A stretch of DNA of 64,000 nucleotides, from assembly GCA_019096195.1 (NCBI GenBank), contig JAGTXK010000055.1, positions 1,116,001-1,180,000 of the forward strand, given 5' to 3'. The notes beneath the pieces are model-generated. The model was not told the DNA's origin, did not search any database, and saw nothing but the letters and a program-made list of their open reading frames with translations. The translations under genes and the position numbers were made by a program. Below are positions 11,076 through 25,250 of the stretch, in pieces; position 1 is the first letter of the stretch, and each line of letters begins with the position of its first letter. The stretch is from Boletus sp. NGJ. Its lineage: Eukaryota; Basidiomycota; Agaricomycetes; Boletales; Boletaceae.

Positions 11076-12972
11076 TCATTCCGTCCATTCAAATGAACCA
11101 ATGATAGCTGTACCCCCCACAATTGGACCCTGGTTCGGTGCAAGTACTGTCATCTTCCTGTTTGGCGTGTCCAAACCAGTTCTAGAGCGATGCGACAGAG
11201 AGTGAGGTGTCAGAGAAGATTCGCTCCGTGAAACGCACATGACAAGGAAACCTATGGCGGGTAAATCGAGAATTTCTTCGTCGTATCGCTCGTTTTCATC
11301 TTCATTGAAGGGGGCAAGCAAGGCAAGGACCTTGTTGAATAATCTTGCACTGCTAGATACTGGATCTAGCAATGTGGGTTGCATTTCCGATAGAGTGCGT
11401 GCAGCTCCGATGGGCAAAGCCGAAGAGGGCGCCATGGACTCTGAACGTGGGGGTTCAGTCACACGCCTTGGATGGCAGGAGAAGCGAGGAGTGATGTATA
11501 GGTGATTCACCTGGGCCAATGCGGTAGATCGCAAGGTCGGCAAAGTTGATGATCGTTGAAGAGGGGGAGAGGATGAGTTCCGTAGCTGCTTCGCCTCCCA
11601 CGAGGCCCGAGGACACGCCAGGCGGGGGGTCGATCGTTTGGCCGTACATGTACGCGTGCAGCTGGCAGTTGTGTACACGCTCGCGGTAAGCGTGATCGAG
11701 CTCGACAACCTGGAGTGGCGGAATTAGAAGAGGGAGGAGAACGGGAGATTGTGGAGTACCCCTCCGGACTTTGGGATTTTGACGACGGAGAGTTGATTGC
11801 CGTAGAGACGTTGCATCTCGACGTTGAGTTTTTCGTGACCGACGACGAGGATGACATTTACTAGGAGGGTAGCAGTGTCAGCACGAGAGGAGAAACAAGG
11901 AGGTGCAGATACTTCGGAATGCGTCGACACAGGCTTTGACGAGGGAGTGGCGACTGTCTGCGCTGGAGCCAGAGCTGGGACCGGAGGCAAATGAAGAGGG
12001 GGTGTCGACGATCAAGCCTGAGACGCGTGCTATACACGCTTGATCAAGTTGTCAAGGAAGGAAAGGGAGGTGCACACCTTGATGGTCCACGTCATGTCGC
12101 TCGACGACATTGATTCCGAGGTTGCGGATTAAGCGCTCGAGGAGGTGGAGATTGCTTTTTGTGTCAGGGTGACCGTACCAATAAGTCAACGGGATGAGTG
12201 CATTGGAAGCGAGGGCAGTGGGAGCCGATGTGGCCGCGGAACCCAAAGGATTAGCAGGGGAGGCCGTTCCGATGGGGCTTCTCACTACGGCGGCAGAGAT
12301 TGTCCCAGGAATTGACCACGCGCCCTGGGGGGAGGTGAGGCGCATGCGGGAGAGGGGGATGAAAGGAGGGACAGACCTGTGCAGGGTCGAGATTGACGAG
12401 GAGCGGAGACCAGTTTTGGGCGACACGGACGGTGTAGTTTGTCAGGATCTTTGATATGGAGGTCTTTCCAGAGCTTTCGGGACCTAAAATGAGGACTCTG
12501 GGCGGTTCTGTATTTGCGTGATGATGATCGTCGTCGGAAGGAGGGGATCCATGAAGGTCGCGGAGGGCGCGGACACGCATCTGCTCGAAAGCGAAGTGGA
12601 GGTTTGCATACGTGGACATGGGTGTCTCGTCGGAGACATACTCTGTCGAGGGGACGGCCGGTGACGTGCAGGGGGGTTGAGCGGGGAAATGGAGGAGGGG
12701 AGAGAGGGAAGAGACTCATCTGGATGGTGCAGCCGTGCCAGGTGAATACGGCGGCCTTGCACTCTGAGGCAAAGAGATATGATTTGGCCTCTGCGAGCTC
12801 TGCGCCAAAGATCTCTGCATGGCCACGGAGGAGCTGGTGGGGTTCAAGTTGTGTGGTGAGCTGGGGGGGGAATGAGTTTGTGCACCTTTATCTGGAGGGA
12901 GGCAGCGGTGTCGAGCTCGAAGCGATACTCAGTTTCTGGGTTGAGATGCCATTCTCTGCTTTCGGGCTGCAT
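11076..12972 (-). CDS. CLP1: mRNA cleavage/polyadenylation factor subunit CLP1
   Basis: A P-loop polynucleotide-kinase family protein of cleavage factor IA (CF II in animals), acting in nuclear pre-mRNA 3'-end formation. The model starts at ATG 12972 with MQPESREWHLNPETEYRFEL, the conserved N-terminal beta domain opening. It continues with RGHAEIFGAELA and, on the next exons, Walker A GPESSGKTSISKIL followed by LLVNLDPAQ. Downstream segments include GAWSIPGTISAA, PLTYWYGHPD, SRLIVDTPSSF and INVILVVGHEKLN. The C-terminus KMTVLAPNQGPIVGG...GSFEWTE matches the family's final beta domain. Several short introns interrupt the gene and their borders were not all fixed. Its start is only 85 bp from that of the divergent transporter gene, so they probably share a promoter. 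Yeast Clp1 binds ATP but lacks kinase activity; activity here is unknown. Confidence 0.92.
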
Positions 12973-13057
12973 CTGTGATCACGTCTCGAGTTTAGATTCT
13001 GCCGTCATGTGCTCACTTTATAACACGCCCTTTCCCGTCCCCCCGTGGCCCCCCCCA
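12973..13057. promoter_or_regulatory. 85-bp bidirectional promoter between CLP1 and an MFS transporter gene
   Basis: The two start codons (12972 on minus, 13058 on plus) face away from each other across only 85 bp. A palindromic TTATAA lies within TTTATAA at 13018-13024 and could serve as a TATA-like element for either side. The stretch next to the transporter ATG is very C-rich. Both 5' UTRs must be very short or overlap. Confidence 0.6.
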
Positions 13058-15426
13058 ATGGCCACCACTGACTCTACCGACCACAACTCAAACGAAAAAC
13101 ACCTTCCATACCCCCATGGTGACCTCGACGCCGCTGCCTCCCTCGTCGCCGGCACACATGTCCTCCTCACCCCAGAGCAGGCCCGCCATATCAGGTACCT
13201 CCCCCCTCTCCTCCCTCTCCTCTCCTCACCCCCCATCCCAGGCGCAAGATCGACTGGCACATCATGCCCTTTATGTGCAGTACGTCCCACCCACCTCTCC
13301 CCGTCCCGTCCCTCACCATCTCCCCCTAGTCATGTACCTGTACGTCCATTATTGCTCTCCTCTCTCCACCTCTCCCATGCTCTGCAAGGATCACCTTCAT
13401 GGACAAAACTACCCTCGGCGAGGCAGCCGTCCTCGGCATCGAGTACGTCCCTTCTCTTTGCGCTCATATCATACCCCCACACCCGTCCCGCCAGGCAAGG
13501 CGCACACTTGACCGCCACCGAGTTCAACTGGCTCGGCACCATCTTCTACTTCAGCTATCTCATCTTTCAATACCCTCAAAATCTCGCCCTCCAGCGCTTT
13601 CCCGTTGGCAAGTGGATGAGGTACTGCCCGTCCTTCCATCCTCAGTCTACCCACCCCGCTGACCGCCCACAAGCATCAACATATTCCTTTGGGCGGTCGT
13701 CCTCTGTTGCCATGCAGCTTGCACCTCTTTCGGTGGTCTCTTTGCCGTTCGCTTTCTCCTCGGAATCTGTGAGGGTGCTATCACCCCCGGATTCATGATC
13801 GTCACCTCCATGTTTTACACACGCGCTGAACAGACCCGTCGTGTCGGTTATTGGTGTCAGCTCTCCCCTCCTCGCCATGCGACTCGTCTCACTTCCCCCA
13901 TCCAGTCCTTATGAACGGCTTCGCCGTCATCATCCTTGGCTTCGTGGCCTTTGGCGTCCTTCATACCCATACCCCCAACTTCATGCCCTGGCAGTGGTGA
14001 GCACAGCATACGCCCGTGATCCAACACACCTCATTTATCAAATCAGGCTGATGATCATTACTGGCATTATTACCCTCTTCACCTCGGTTCTCTTCTGGTG
14101 AGCATCTCCTCCAACCGGCTGCTTTACTTCCTCATGTGTTGTCATCCCTCCCAGGTTCCTTTTCCCTGATTCTCCAACAAATGCGTGGTTCCTAACTCCA
14201 GAAGAGCGCATTGCCGCCGTGCAACGCATCCAAGTGAATCAGACCGGCGTGGAAAACAAATTGTTCAAGATAGAACAGTGTGTAGCTTCTATCCCAGCCC
14301 TACTCCCGTCTGATCATTGTCCCTCGAGATTCTACGAAACGGTCAAAGATCCCAAGACCTGGCTTCTCGCATTTTTCGCAGCTGCTGCGTGCGTCCCATC
14401 CATTCATTTGCGTCACTACATTCTCACTCGAAACCCGTCATTCAGTAATATCGTCAATTCCGTCCGTCCCCCGTCTTACCATACATGGATTCCACGCTCA
14501 AATAACCCCATTTCCTTAGCTCACTAATCAACGTCAGCTCATAGTTGCCCAGTTTGGTTTCAATGACCTCCAAACAACTCTCCTTGGTTGTGTGGACGGC
14601 GTCGTCGAGAGTGCGCTGACCCCTGGAATCTAACCTGATTCGACCTGCTGACCGAACGTTCCAATAGTCTTGACCATCTTCCTCGGCGTGACGCTTGCAT
14701 CGCAACCCCGCATTGGGCGTGCTAATGCTGGCGTGCTGATGTATATTCCCGCCATCCTCGGTGCAATCTTAGTCAGTGCCCTCCCATTCTCGAACAAAGT
14801 TGGCCTGCTCTTCTCCTATTGGATATCAAGTGAGCCCCCGTGTGACGTGCCTCATAATTCACTACATCTCATAATCACCCCTCAGTTTTTGCCATTTCTC
14901 CGTTCACGATATTCCTAGGATGGGTCGCTTCCATAACAGCTGGCCATACCAAACGCGAGCTCATCTTGTCTTTGACCTCCAGTCGTCGTCTGACTGAACG
15001 CTTTTGCAGGTATCACCACGAATGCCATCGTACTATGTGCTTATGCGATCGGAAACGCCGTCGGTCAGTTTATGTGGAAGTCGCAGTACCAGCCACAGTA
15101 CGGTTCGTTCAGCTGTCCTGCCAACTGAGCTGATTATGTTATAGGAACCATGTCCCGTGGGGTGTCATCACCGCCACCAATTTTGCTTCTGCAGTCACCC
15201 TCCTAGTGTTGCGCTACCTGTACTCGCGTGAAAACCAAAGGCGTGACCTCGAAGTTCGGGATGATACGTACGACGCCGTTTACATCAAGACCGAGTCTGG
15301 GGAAGAGAGGCAGGTTGACAAGGCAAGCATACAATGAGCACTCCATCTGGGTGATGTTGACCATTGTCCGCAGGCTTTCCTCGATCTGACCGATAAGCAA
15401 AACCACGATTTCCGCTATGTCCTATG
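13058..15426 (+). CDS. MFS transporter, allantoate-permease/anion:cation symporter type
   Basis: A 12-helix major facilitator superfamily carrier of the plasma membrane, resembling fungal Dal5-type transporters. It begins MATTDSTDHNSNEKHL and carries the family's early motif KIDWHIMPFMC followed by ITFMDKTTLGEAAVLGIE. Further segments are TEFNWLGTIFYFSYLIFQYP, RFLLGICEGAITPGFMIVTS, WFLFPDSPTNAWFLTPEERI, QPRIGRANAGVLMYIPAIL and VLCAYAIGNAVGQFMWKSQY. The C-terminal tail (DKQNHDFRYVL) ends at TGA 15424-15426. Many short introns fall in and between the helices. The substrate cannot be named from sequence; relatives carry allantoate, nicotinate, pantothenate, biotin or other organic anions. Confidence 0.88.
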
Positions 15427-15492
15427 AGCCTCCCCCTGTAATCTTCCTAGGATACCCGCCTGAAGACAGTGACAGTGTAGAGCTCATCATGC

Positions 15493-17365
15493 CTATTTGC
15501 GCGTACCTGATATAAAATTTGCGACCCTTTGCCGTTTAAGATGGGGATGGCAGATGACCATCTGGTACGTATCCTTTACGGGGTGTTCCGTCGGGATGAC
15601 TTGGCGTCCCCAAGCAACAATTTCCTGTCTTTTGGTCTCCGAGAGTTTGTTTGGACAAGGAACACTTTTGTTGCCTCCTTGTGAAAGAGAAATCGTGGAG
15701 GGTTCCATATAATCAGAGTTTGTGTTCTTGGAGTCCTCTGAGTCCAAGGAATCGGAGGTACTGCCGCTTTCCAACGAACTCAAACAGGTGCTGCAAAAAG
15801 AAGAGGTGAATGATCTACGTGATGAGGAAAACTCTTTCCCGCATTCCAGGACAGGGTCGTCATTCGGTTCGTGAGCGCGGACGCTGGACGGGCACGTCGA
15901 GTACTCAGAGCTGCAATGCTGACTCGAGCCAAGACTAGCACAACGATATAGTGACTCGGAATCGTCCGAGTGACGCTGGTCGTGAGCTGAACATCCAAGG
16001 AAAGATGGAATATTAATGTTGGTTTGTCCGATGTCGTCGATCGCAGAAAACAAGGACTTGGACAGATGATGTACATGTCGCCGAAGAGTGGTCAACGCCA
16101 ATACCAAGCGCAAGCGCTCGAGGGCCAGCCCACACGTAGGTACGCCAGCGACGGAACGAAACGAGAGCTCGTCCACGATGTAAACGGCGCATTCTATTAC
16201 GTCCAACGTGCGGCGACTCGGATGTGGCACGTACGCGACGACACGGACGTGATGCGCGTCATATATGAGACCAAACAATACCAACCACTCTGGAAAGGAT
16301 TTCGTGGTGGTTCCGACAGCTCCTCTCTTGATCAGCGACGCGAGGTGCGTGAGATGGAATTGCCCTTGGCTGGTTAACTCTTCGGGGATGGATGATGCCA
16401 ATGTGCGGGGGTCGAAAGACGTAGAATGGGAATGTTGCGTTTCAGCCGGCTCCCTCTTCCCGAGGAGCAAGCACCGCGTGTCACTTTCAAGAGGAATATT
16501 CTCGGTATCATTGCTGCCATGTCCCGGAACGAGCGCAAAGTCGATGCGCCGGGGAGTGCTCTGCGAGAAATGGCGTGTCGCGGGTATATCACTAACTTGC
16601 CTGTCTTAGCTGCATCGTAAAACATCGCTGGTGAACATACCTCATTAGCCTGGTACGAGGAATACCCTCAAACGCGCGAGGAATGAACGTCGCTAGACAA
16701 TCATCCATCCCATAGTCTGTCAATATCTGCGACACAGTGTCCCGTGGTAGTTCTTCGCTGGGTGCAACCAGACGTGTCTCTGCGTCAAACCGAACGTTGC
16801 GAAAGGGACAACATCGATCCACAAACGCAGTCCACTCCACAATTGTCATCGCCGAAAGCTAAGAACTCCTTTGAGGCGCATGACACTTAGCAAGGCGCTT
16901 GCACCGAAATTAACATGAACTAACCATCCACGAAGTGGGCACGATGAGTTTGGCGCGTCCGTCGGGTTTCCAGTAAGAGCGAAGATGGAGCACGTATGCC
17001 AATGGCTGCCTGAGTTCTGGCGGGCTCGTCTCGAGCGACCTCCTGTTCAGCAACAGTCTGTCTGCAATCAGCCAGTCTAAAGAAGATCTAACCTCAATGT
17101 CTCACCTCGCTCGCTCAGGCTTCCCCGTGCCTGTACGAAACATCTAGACCTGTAGAATGGGTCGAGGGTCCGTGGCGTATGGTTGCAAGGAAAAGAGTGC
17201 TGGCTTGTTGAAGGGCGCAGCTTGAGCGAGAACCTGTTACGTCCAGCTTACAGCCTCGTAACACGATTAATAGGGCCTCCTACATAATAACACGAGCAGT
17301 CAATCCTCCGCTGCCTCGCCTGTTGCGTTGGCGAGAGCGCGGTGGTCATCGAGTTCCGGGATCAT
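15493..17365 (-). CDS. Unrecognised multi-exon protein
   Basis: No known family was recognised. A coherent model can be read from MIPELDDHRALANATGE (ATG at 17365) through VLAQAAPFNKPALFSLQP, RGSLSERDRLLLNRRSLE, PLAYVLHLRSYWKPDGR, MTIVEWTAFVDRCCPFRNVR and FIPRAFEGIPRTRLMR to a long 3' exon whose last half is Ser/Cys/Asp-rich and low in conserved character. The exon joints LVPTSWM|LSAMTIV and LSER|DRLLLN fit the reading frame well. Two joints are odd: the first intron appears to need a GC donor, and PRPILQ to ARGSLSER can be joined only by removing 19 nt (17131-17149). Its ATG lies 89 bp downstream of the CTF18 stop codon on the same strand. The internal exons are credible; the 5' end is tentative. 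Confidence 0.55.
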
Positions 17366-17454
17366 GGTCAGGGAACGAATTCATGAAATTAGCCAACTCA
17401 AACACCAGAACCGTGTACTAATCATAACCGCCCAGTACGTTATCTAGCCGAACA

Positions 17455-20400
17455 TTACACAAATGAAGCCACTTTCACTGCTTTTCGAACAGCAGCCGAA
17501 TTACCCTCAAGATATCGATACGTTGTCTGAAATACTTGAGTCATTTGGTGTTTTGTCTTGGAGGCCAACGAGGGTGCAGCCTTGGGTATTGTGATAGGTC
17601 GTCCAAAGAAGTCAACCGGCGGCTGAGTATGTGGAGTTCAGGTTAGATTAGCTCAAAATTGAGTACTGGCCCCTACCTTGTCTGCAATGTCGGTGTGTTT
17701 TTGTATACGAGCCCGTTTGTTGACAGGGCCAACATCAGAGCCGGATGGTTGGGTTCGCTTCAAGGGACTTTCCTCTTCCGCATTGCCTGTCGCGTCTCCA
17801 ACACCGTCGAGCTCTTGTGCAGAGGCCCTGCAACGACGCTAAATGAAGGATACCGAAAAGATGGCCCAGACTAACCCATTGCGAGCTAGGTTTCTTGGCC
17901 CAACATTCACCCTCCCGGCCACGACCGCCTGTCGTGTGACCAGGGCAGCGTCGATCTATGACTAGGTCAGTTGGACGGATTTAAAATGGGAAAAGGCACG
18001 GACCTCTGTAGCGATAAGGTGACGAACAGCATATCTCGAGACTGCGATATCAGGTGCACGCTTCCCGTCATAGGTCACGAAAACATCTATTGGCCTGTGT
18101 CTTTTCGAGATGGCAACCAAAGTATTATTGTGGCGGTACGCACGGGTCGAGTCTGTAAGCCACTTGACCGTCCTCTGCTCTTTCTTGAATGAATCGAAAT
18201 TCGAGGGAAACCATGATCTCAACAAGACGTGCGAGCAGGGCACGTTCATCAGGTTTGACAACCTGGCTGTTCACCTGCAACAAGGCAAAGACAAGCTCAA
18301 CTCGGATTCTGATTGTGGACAAGTGCACTTACAGGTCGCAAAGGAGGTGAGATTATTCGATTGATGTACGGAACGAATTCTAGGTGGAGAACTTGACCCA
18401 TGATCAGATGTCGGTTGGCACCTGTATTCCTCCCGGAAGCACAAATTCCATCAGAAAGTGATTTCAGAATGTCTTCATTGGTGCGTGTGATCAACAAGTT
18501 CTACGTTCAACGTCAGTGGCTGTAAGGCACAATATTTGAAGATACTTGCATCCCAATCCGTAGAGTCCCTCTCAACTCGTTTTCCCGCACGCTCTCGGCA
18601 AAGTGAGTGGAATGGAACGAGAAAGTACGGGAGGTATGCTTGCAGGCCAAAATCACCCTCGGTGTACATGACCGAGGAAAACACATCGAATGTTCCTAAC
18701 CACTCATTTGCCTTCTCATACCGAGTCATGTTTGCTTCATGCTGGTGACAGTTCATATAATGGGCAAAGGATCCTAAAAGGATTGAATAACGAGAGGTTC
18801 GTCTTGAAGAAAACATACCATTAGCGATATTTGGGAAGTTGTTGAGTGTTTCTATGGCTCGGCTGAGGCGATTTACATATCGTGCCTCCTCCATGTCACC
18901 CATCGCCAGCTCCCGGATTCGTTTGCGTGACAAGGGAGCAAATATCTCATTCAGGACTGCTGTTGCAGTAACATCTCCTTCCTTCATACCAACCGTGGCA
19001 CGACGAATCAATTCTTCTGTGACCCCTTCGTTGCGCGATTTTATAAACTGTTCTGTATGGATCAATAACACGACCAATGGACAGAACGACGTGGCAAACC
19101 TGTAGGGTGTTTAGACAACCTCTCAGATCGCCTTTCGCAACGTTGACCAAGGTGCTGAGTGCTCTTGTATCTGTGTCCAGCCCTTCGAGCTCGCAGATCT
19201 CCCGAAGCCGCTTGACTATGTGCACATCAGCTGGTCTTGTATACCTAATTTGCCTTGCATGTGGACGGAGTTTAGCTAGCGAGTGTGCGTTCTGGTCATT
19301 ACAGATGCAAATGATGGGCCGTAACAATGGTCGCTTGTCTTTCTGTACTCCAACCTTCCCTGTTAAGTTTAAGTCAAGGTATGAGTTAGATAAGAAGACC
19401 CGCCCACGTTTTTTCTTTGGTCTATCCATGGTCAGTGAAACGAGTTTCTGGACAAAACTGCTTGACTGCGAAGAAGATTTTACCTGTGTACTCGAAGATG
19501 GCTGAAACTATCACGTACATTGTCACCGCCACCACCAGTCGCCCCGTCAATTTCATCAATGATGAGCAGGACAGGTTTCGTGCTGCCAATTGTAGAACCT
19601 GATTCAAGTATGGGACGGACCCGGTCATCGACTGACTGTGCCGACCGTGTGTCACTATGGTGCGTTTGGTGAAATGAAAATAACTATGTACGACGGAATC
19701 ACCTGGCGTTGATTTCCACTACTTCATAGCCCGCCTGTGCAGCGATGACGTGGGCCAACGTGGTTTTGCCGAAACCAGGAGGACCGGATATCAAAAGTAG
19801 CTGGTGGCAGGGGAAGTTTGAAGATGAGAACGCGGGATCACGAACCACCTCACCTTTTCCCTTGGTCGATGGTATTCGTCCTCGGGATCGAAGTTCTGGT
19901 CGTCTTCTCTAGGCCTCTTCTTGTTTCGTCTTTTGCCGAAAACGCACCAGTCCCACTGTTTTACCCAGGTCATCACTTCCCTGGCAACCCTTTCATTACC
20001 CAGGAGTTCCGTGAAGCGCTGAGGACGATACTGATCAACCCATAACATGTCATCAAGCGGTCGATGAGACGCTTCCGATTTTGAAGTCCTATTTTTTTCT
20101 CTTGTGTGAGAACCATGTCTGACATATGGAAATGGTATCTGTGCATACGAAGTAATAGTATTTGAAGCCACGGATACCGAAAGTTCATCGATAAGCCTAT
20201 GGATAGGCACATCAAGCAGGTTTGCCATTGGCAATGTCGAAGACGACTGATAGTTAAATTAGTGGTGACAGACATAAAGTGCGATTGTGTACCTTTGGCA
20301 AAGTCATGATCCGTGGTTTGCGCGGGACAAACAAAGGTTTTCCGTCAAAAGTTGTCGCGCGAAGAGATGCACGAGGATGTGTCAACACCCCTCCGGGTGT

Positions 20401-20814
20401 AGGACGTATCGGCGACTTTGGGGTCTGTTTGGAATGATCGGGTCTGAGACCCAGAATATCTGAGATGGAAGGGAATGCATCATCTGATTTACATGAGTAA
20501 TGGCCCCTGCCTGGAGGCTGAACTACTGGCCTTGCGATGATGAGAGCGGTGCCGTAGACGGAACTGTAGTAATTTGTAGACATAGTCAGACGTAAAAGAA
20601 CACGACACGACCTACCATCGCTTTCCAAGCGCGATGTGTCGTCACTTGAACGGGGTATGCTGGTGTGGGGCGTGTCCGAAATGGGAGCGGAAGGTAGTTC
20701 CTTGAGCTCATCAGCGTTGAGCGTGATACCCAAGAGGCCATTGGATACAAAGGCAGGCGGTGAGATGGAGGGGCCGGGGCCGAGCAAACCAGTTGGAAGG
20801 AAACTGTCGTTCAT
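17455..20814 (-). CDS. CTF18: CTF18, large subunit of the alternative replication factor C complex
   Basis: This AAA+ ATPase joins Rfc2-5, Ctf8 and Dcc1 to load or unload PCNA and supports sister-chromatid cohesion. Visible elements in order: an N-terminal low-complexity region, MLWVDQYRPQRFTELLGN (the RFC entry motif), WDWCVFGKR, Walker A LLISGPPGFGKTTLAHVIA, EINASDTRSAQSVDDRV, Walker B VLLIIDEIDGA, sensor segment RPIICICNDQNAHSLAKLRP, and DTRALSTLVNVAKGDLRGCLNTLQ. The C-terminal extension ends PPVDFFGRPITIPKA...AVRKAVKVASFV with TAA at 17455-17457, matching the conserved tail that recruits partners. An in-frame GTG precedes the first ATG, but the first true ATG in this frame is at 20814, unless another exon lies upstream. 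The gene is head to head with ATP synthase beta. Confidence 0.92.
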
Positions 20815-22892
<2,078 letters not shown>

Positions 22893-22997
22893 AGAGCTAG
22901 ACACGATGCTACTTTGTAAACACCAAAAATCTTCTAATGATACCGGGTGCTAGAAATATCCTGCCTGATGTTCGTGCAAAGCTTGCTCGTTTTGCAA

Positions 22998-23091
22998 GGC
23001 GCTATAGCCAAGTGGTTACGGCGACAGATTAGAACGTCGCGAATTCATCTGTTACTCTTTGAGTGCGCAGGTTCGAATCCTGCTGGCGTCG
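22998..23091 (+). tRNA. tRNA-Ser(AGA) with a 12-nt intron
   Basis: A class II tRNA folds from 22998 to 23091. The acceptor arms GGCGCTA and TGGCGTC pair (with two G-U pairs), followed by discriminator G, a serine feature. The A box (TAGCCAAGTGG) is at 23005-23015 and the B box (GGTTCGAATCC) at 23070-23080. The anticodon stem ACAGA/TCTGT is perfect. The anticodon AGA is at 23031-23033, and a 12-nt intron (23035-23046) follows A37 at the canonical position. A long variable arm (ACTC-TTT-GAGT) agrees with Ser. The gene sits between ATP2 and a DUF1776 gene, all on the plus strand. Confidence 0.95.
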
Positions 23092-23093
23092 TG

Positions 23094-23106
23094 TTTTCAG
23101 CTTTTT
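23094..23106 (+). terminator. RNA polymerase III terminator of tRNA-Ser
   Basis: A TTTT run begins three bases after the tRNA end (23094-23097) and a back-up TTTTT lies at 23102-23106, the normal arrangement for polymerase III termination. Confidence 0.85.
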
Positions 23107-23185
23107 ATTTCTTGTCAGTCGAGTGCCGTCTTGAAATGCTGTGCTCGGAGTTGCTGCTCAATCTCTGCGTCCATCCTCCACAACA

Positions 23186-25066
23186 ATGGTCCCTACGATT
23201 GACGAACTAGAACAATATTTCGACTATGTCAACCGCCTCGTCGCGCACGCTTTGACTGCTGCATCGCCTGATCTTCCAAGCATCCAAGAAGCCTTAAACC
23301 GTCTCTGGCTTGACATTTCTCGCTTCGGTCCTCCTGGTCTACCTTCTCTTCCGAACATCCGTGTCCCTGCACTTGGGGCATTCGAGGTACCCCCTCCACC
23401 CCCTCCACCACCCCCGCCAAAATCTCTGGTTAACAATGCCGGAGACTATATTGTCCAGCACCCATGGAAAACATCAGGCATGGTCGTTTCAGCTCTCGGA
23501 GCAGGCTTGCTTGTGGGATACGGGGTCATCCACATGAGGTCTTTTAAAGGGAGACGAGGCAAGGTGACGTCTCCCCAATCCGAGAGACGCCAGGCTATTG
23601 GTGCGTCGTCTTGCTTGCAGCTTATGAAACTTGGTAACTTGACATGTCGTCAAGTTATTTTGGGCGGTGACCATCCTTTGGGACTTCCTTTGATTATAGA
23701 ATTTGAGAAACAAGGCTATATTGTGATCACCAGCGTTTCATCCCCGGAAGCTGTCAGTGACATCGAGGGCAAGGGGCATGGCTACATTCGCGCCCTCGTC
23801 CTGGACCCTAACGAGGTATGCTCTTACATGCCCCCCTCGAAAAATTTGACTGACCATTTCATGCCAGCCGGGGACAATCCCTATTTTCCTGCGATCTTTG
23901 GCATCTACACTGTCCCGACGGTTTCCTATAACCGCTGCAGGTGACCCATACGCACCCACTCCTTATCATCCCCTGGTACATTCTGTGATATCGCTGTTGA
24001 CCATGCCAACTACCTCCATCCACTGTGCACCAGCACCATTTGAACAAATCTCCCTGCGCAGTACCTATCTTCCCCATCTCCTTTCCACACACGTTGCACC
24101 GCTTCAAATAATTCAGGCGTTGTTGCCGTTGCTCCGCGCAGACGCGCCACGTGCACGTGGTCACAAGTCGATTATTCTATGCTTGCCGGCTTCTGACGCA
24201 CGTGTGGGACTACCATTTGGCGGTGTGAGTGCCATGAGCGCTGCTGCCACTCTCCGTGCGGCCGATGTTCTCCGCCGGGAAATTGCTGCCGCGCAAGGGA
24301 TGAGCGCGATCCGTATCGTGACCGTTGATGTAGGGGCAGTTGGCTCATCGACGAGTGACCCCGGTGTTGGAGTCAACGCGGACGATTGGACTCCTTCGCA
24401 GAAGACCACTTATGGGACGGCAATCAGTACGCTCAGAGAAACCCGAGGTTCGCGTGTTCCAGTGGACGTGTCTGTTTTTGTCGACAATCTTGTCGGCGTG
24501 GCCAGTGCTGGAACTAAAGGAAGGTGTTCCGGTAAAGTCATTTTTGGTGTTAGTCTCGGTCTCGTATACGAAAAGGTCAAGGACTGGATACGAGGTGATA
24601 GGTTTTCCGTCGGGGCAGGAGGTCAGTCGCACCGCTAGATCGCCGCTCCGTCAGTTTAATTCATCCTTCGTTAGCTAGTACGTACGCAATTGCATCATAT
24701 CTTCCTCCCGTACTCCTGGACAAACTTCTGGTCCTTCCTCACCTCCTGGTGGACATTCGGAATCGCCTTGTACCTATCCCATCTCCCGGGGCCGACCCTG
24801 CCAGTAATTGTACTGTCAGATCCATGACCGCCGCCTCTCACCCAGAGACTGCTTCAGGCACTAGGACGACTCCTTTGGCTCGACAACAGTCTATTGGACA
24901 CGTCCCTGCGGTTTCAACAGCCGCGGTAATTTCCGAGTCACATCCTGATCCCGACGAACAAGAGGTGGTTTCCGACGCAGACGCGGAGAGTAATGACGGG
25001 GACCTTGAGAGTACCGGTGTTGGAAGTAGTTGGGTGAGTTTGGGACCGCGCGAGTCCCCCGAGTGA
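23186..25066 (+). CDS. DUF1776 family membrane protein with short-chain-dehydrogenase-like fold
   Basis: Introns at 23601-23654, 23816-23867 and 24622-24674 leave exactly 573 codons. The protein begins MVPTIDELEQYFDYVNRLV, contains a run of ten prolines, then a single membrane segment (SGMVVSALGAGLLVGYGVI). A Rossmann-like stretch follows: ILGGDHPLGLPLIIEFEKQG then YIVITSVSSPEAV, and later KSIILCLPASDARVGLPFGG. The C-terminus is acidic. This matches the fungal DUF1776 family (yeast Pbr1/YNL181W), which resembles short-chain dehydrogenases. The biochemical role of the family is not settled, and the normal SDR catalytic residues are not clearly present. Confidence 0.75.
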
Positions 25067-25250
25067 CCTGCGGATGCATCCAAACGTATTAGTCGGGAGG
25101 TTTTGTAGTCACTGGTCTGCGATGCTATGAAGTGATTGTCGTTTGTAATCGTTTGTTCGTTTTTCTGACATATTTAGTTTGTTGTAATCTGATTGATACA
25201 ACACTTCTCCCAACAGACACCCGCAACTAGTTTTCTTTCTAATTCAAAGG

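Noticed and set aside
12285-12978. Long alternative frames over CLP1 on both strands
   Set aside because: Ser/Pro/Arg-rich or Gly/Arg-rich shadow frames with no motif; the CLP1 frame carries the P-loop and conserved N-terminus.
22947-23210. Plus-strand ORF spanning the tRNA gene
   Set aside because: It overlaps the complete tRNA-Ser fold and the pol III terminator and has no protein similarity.
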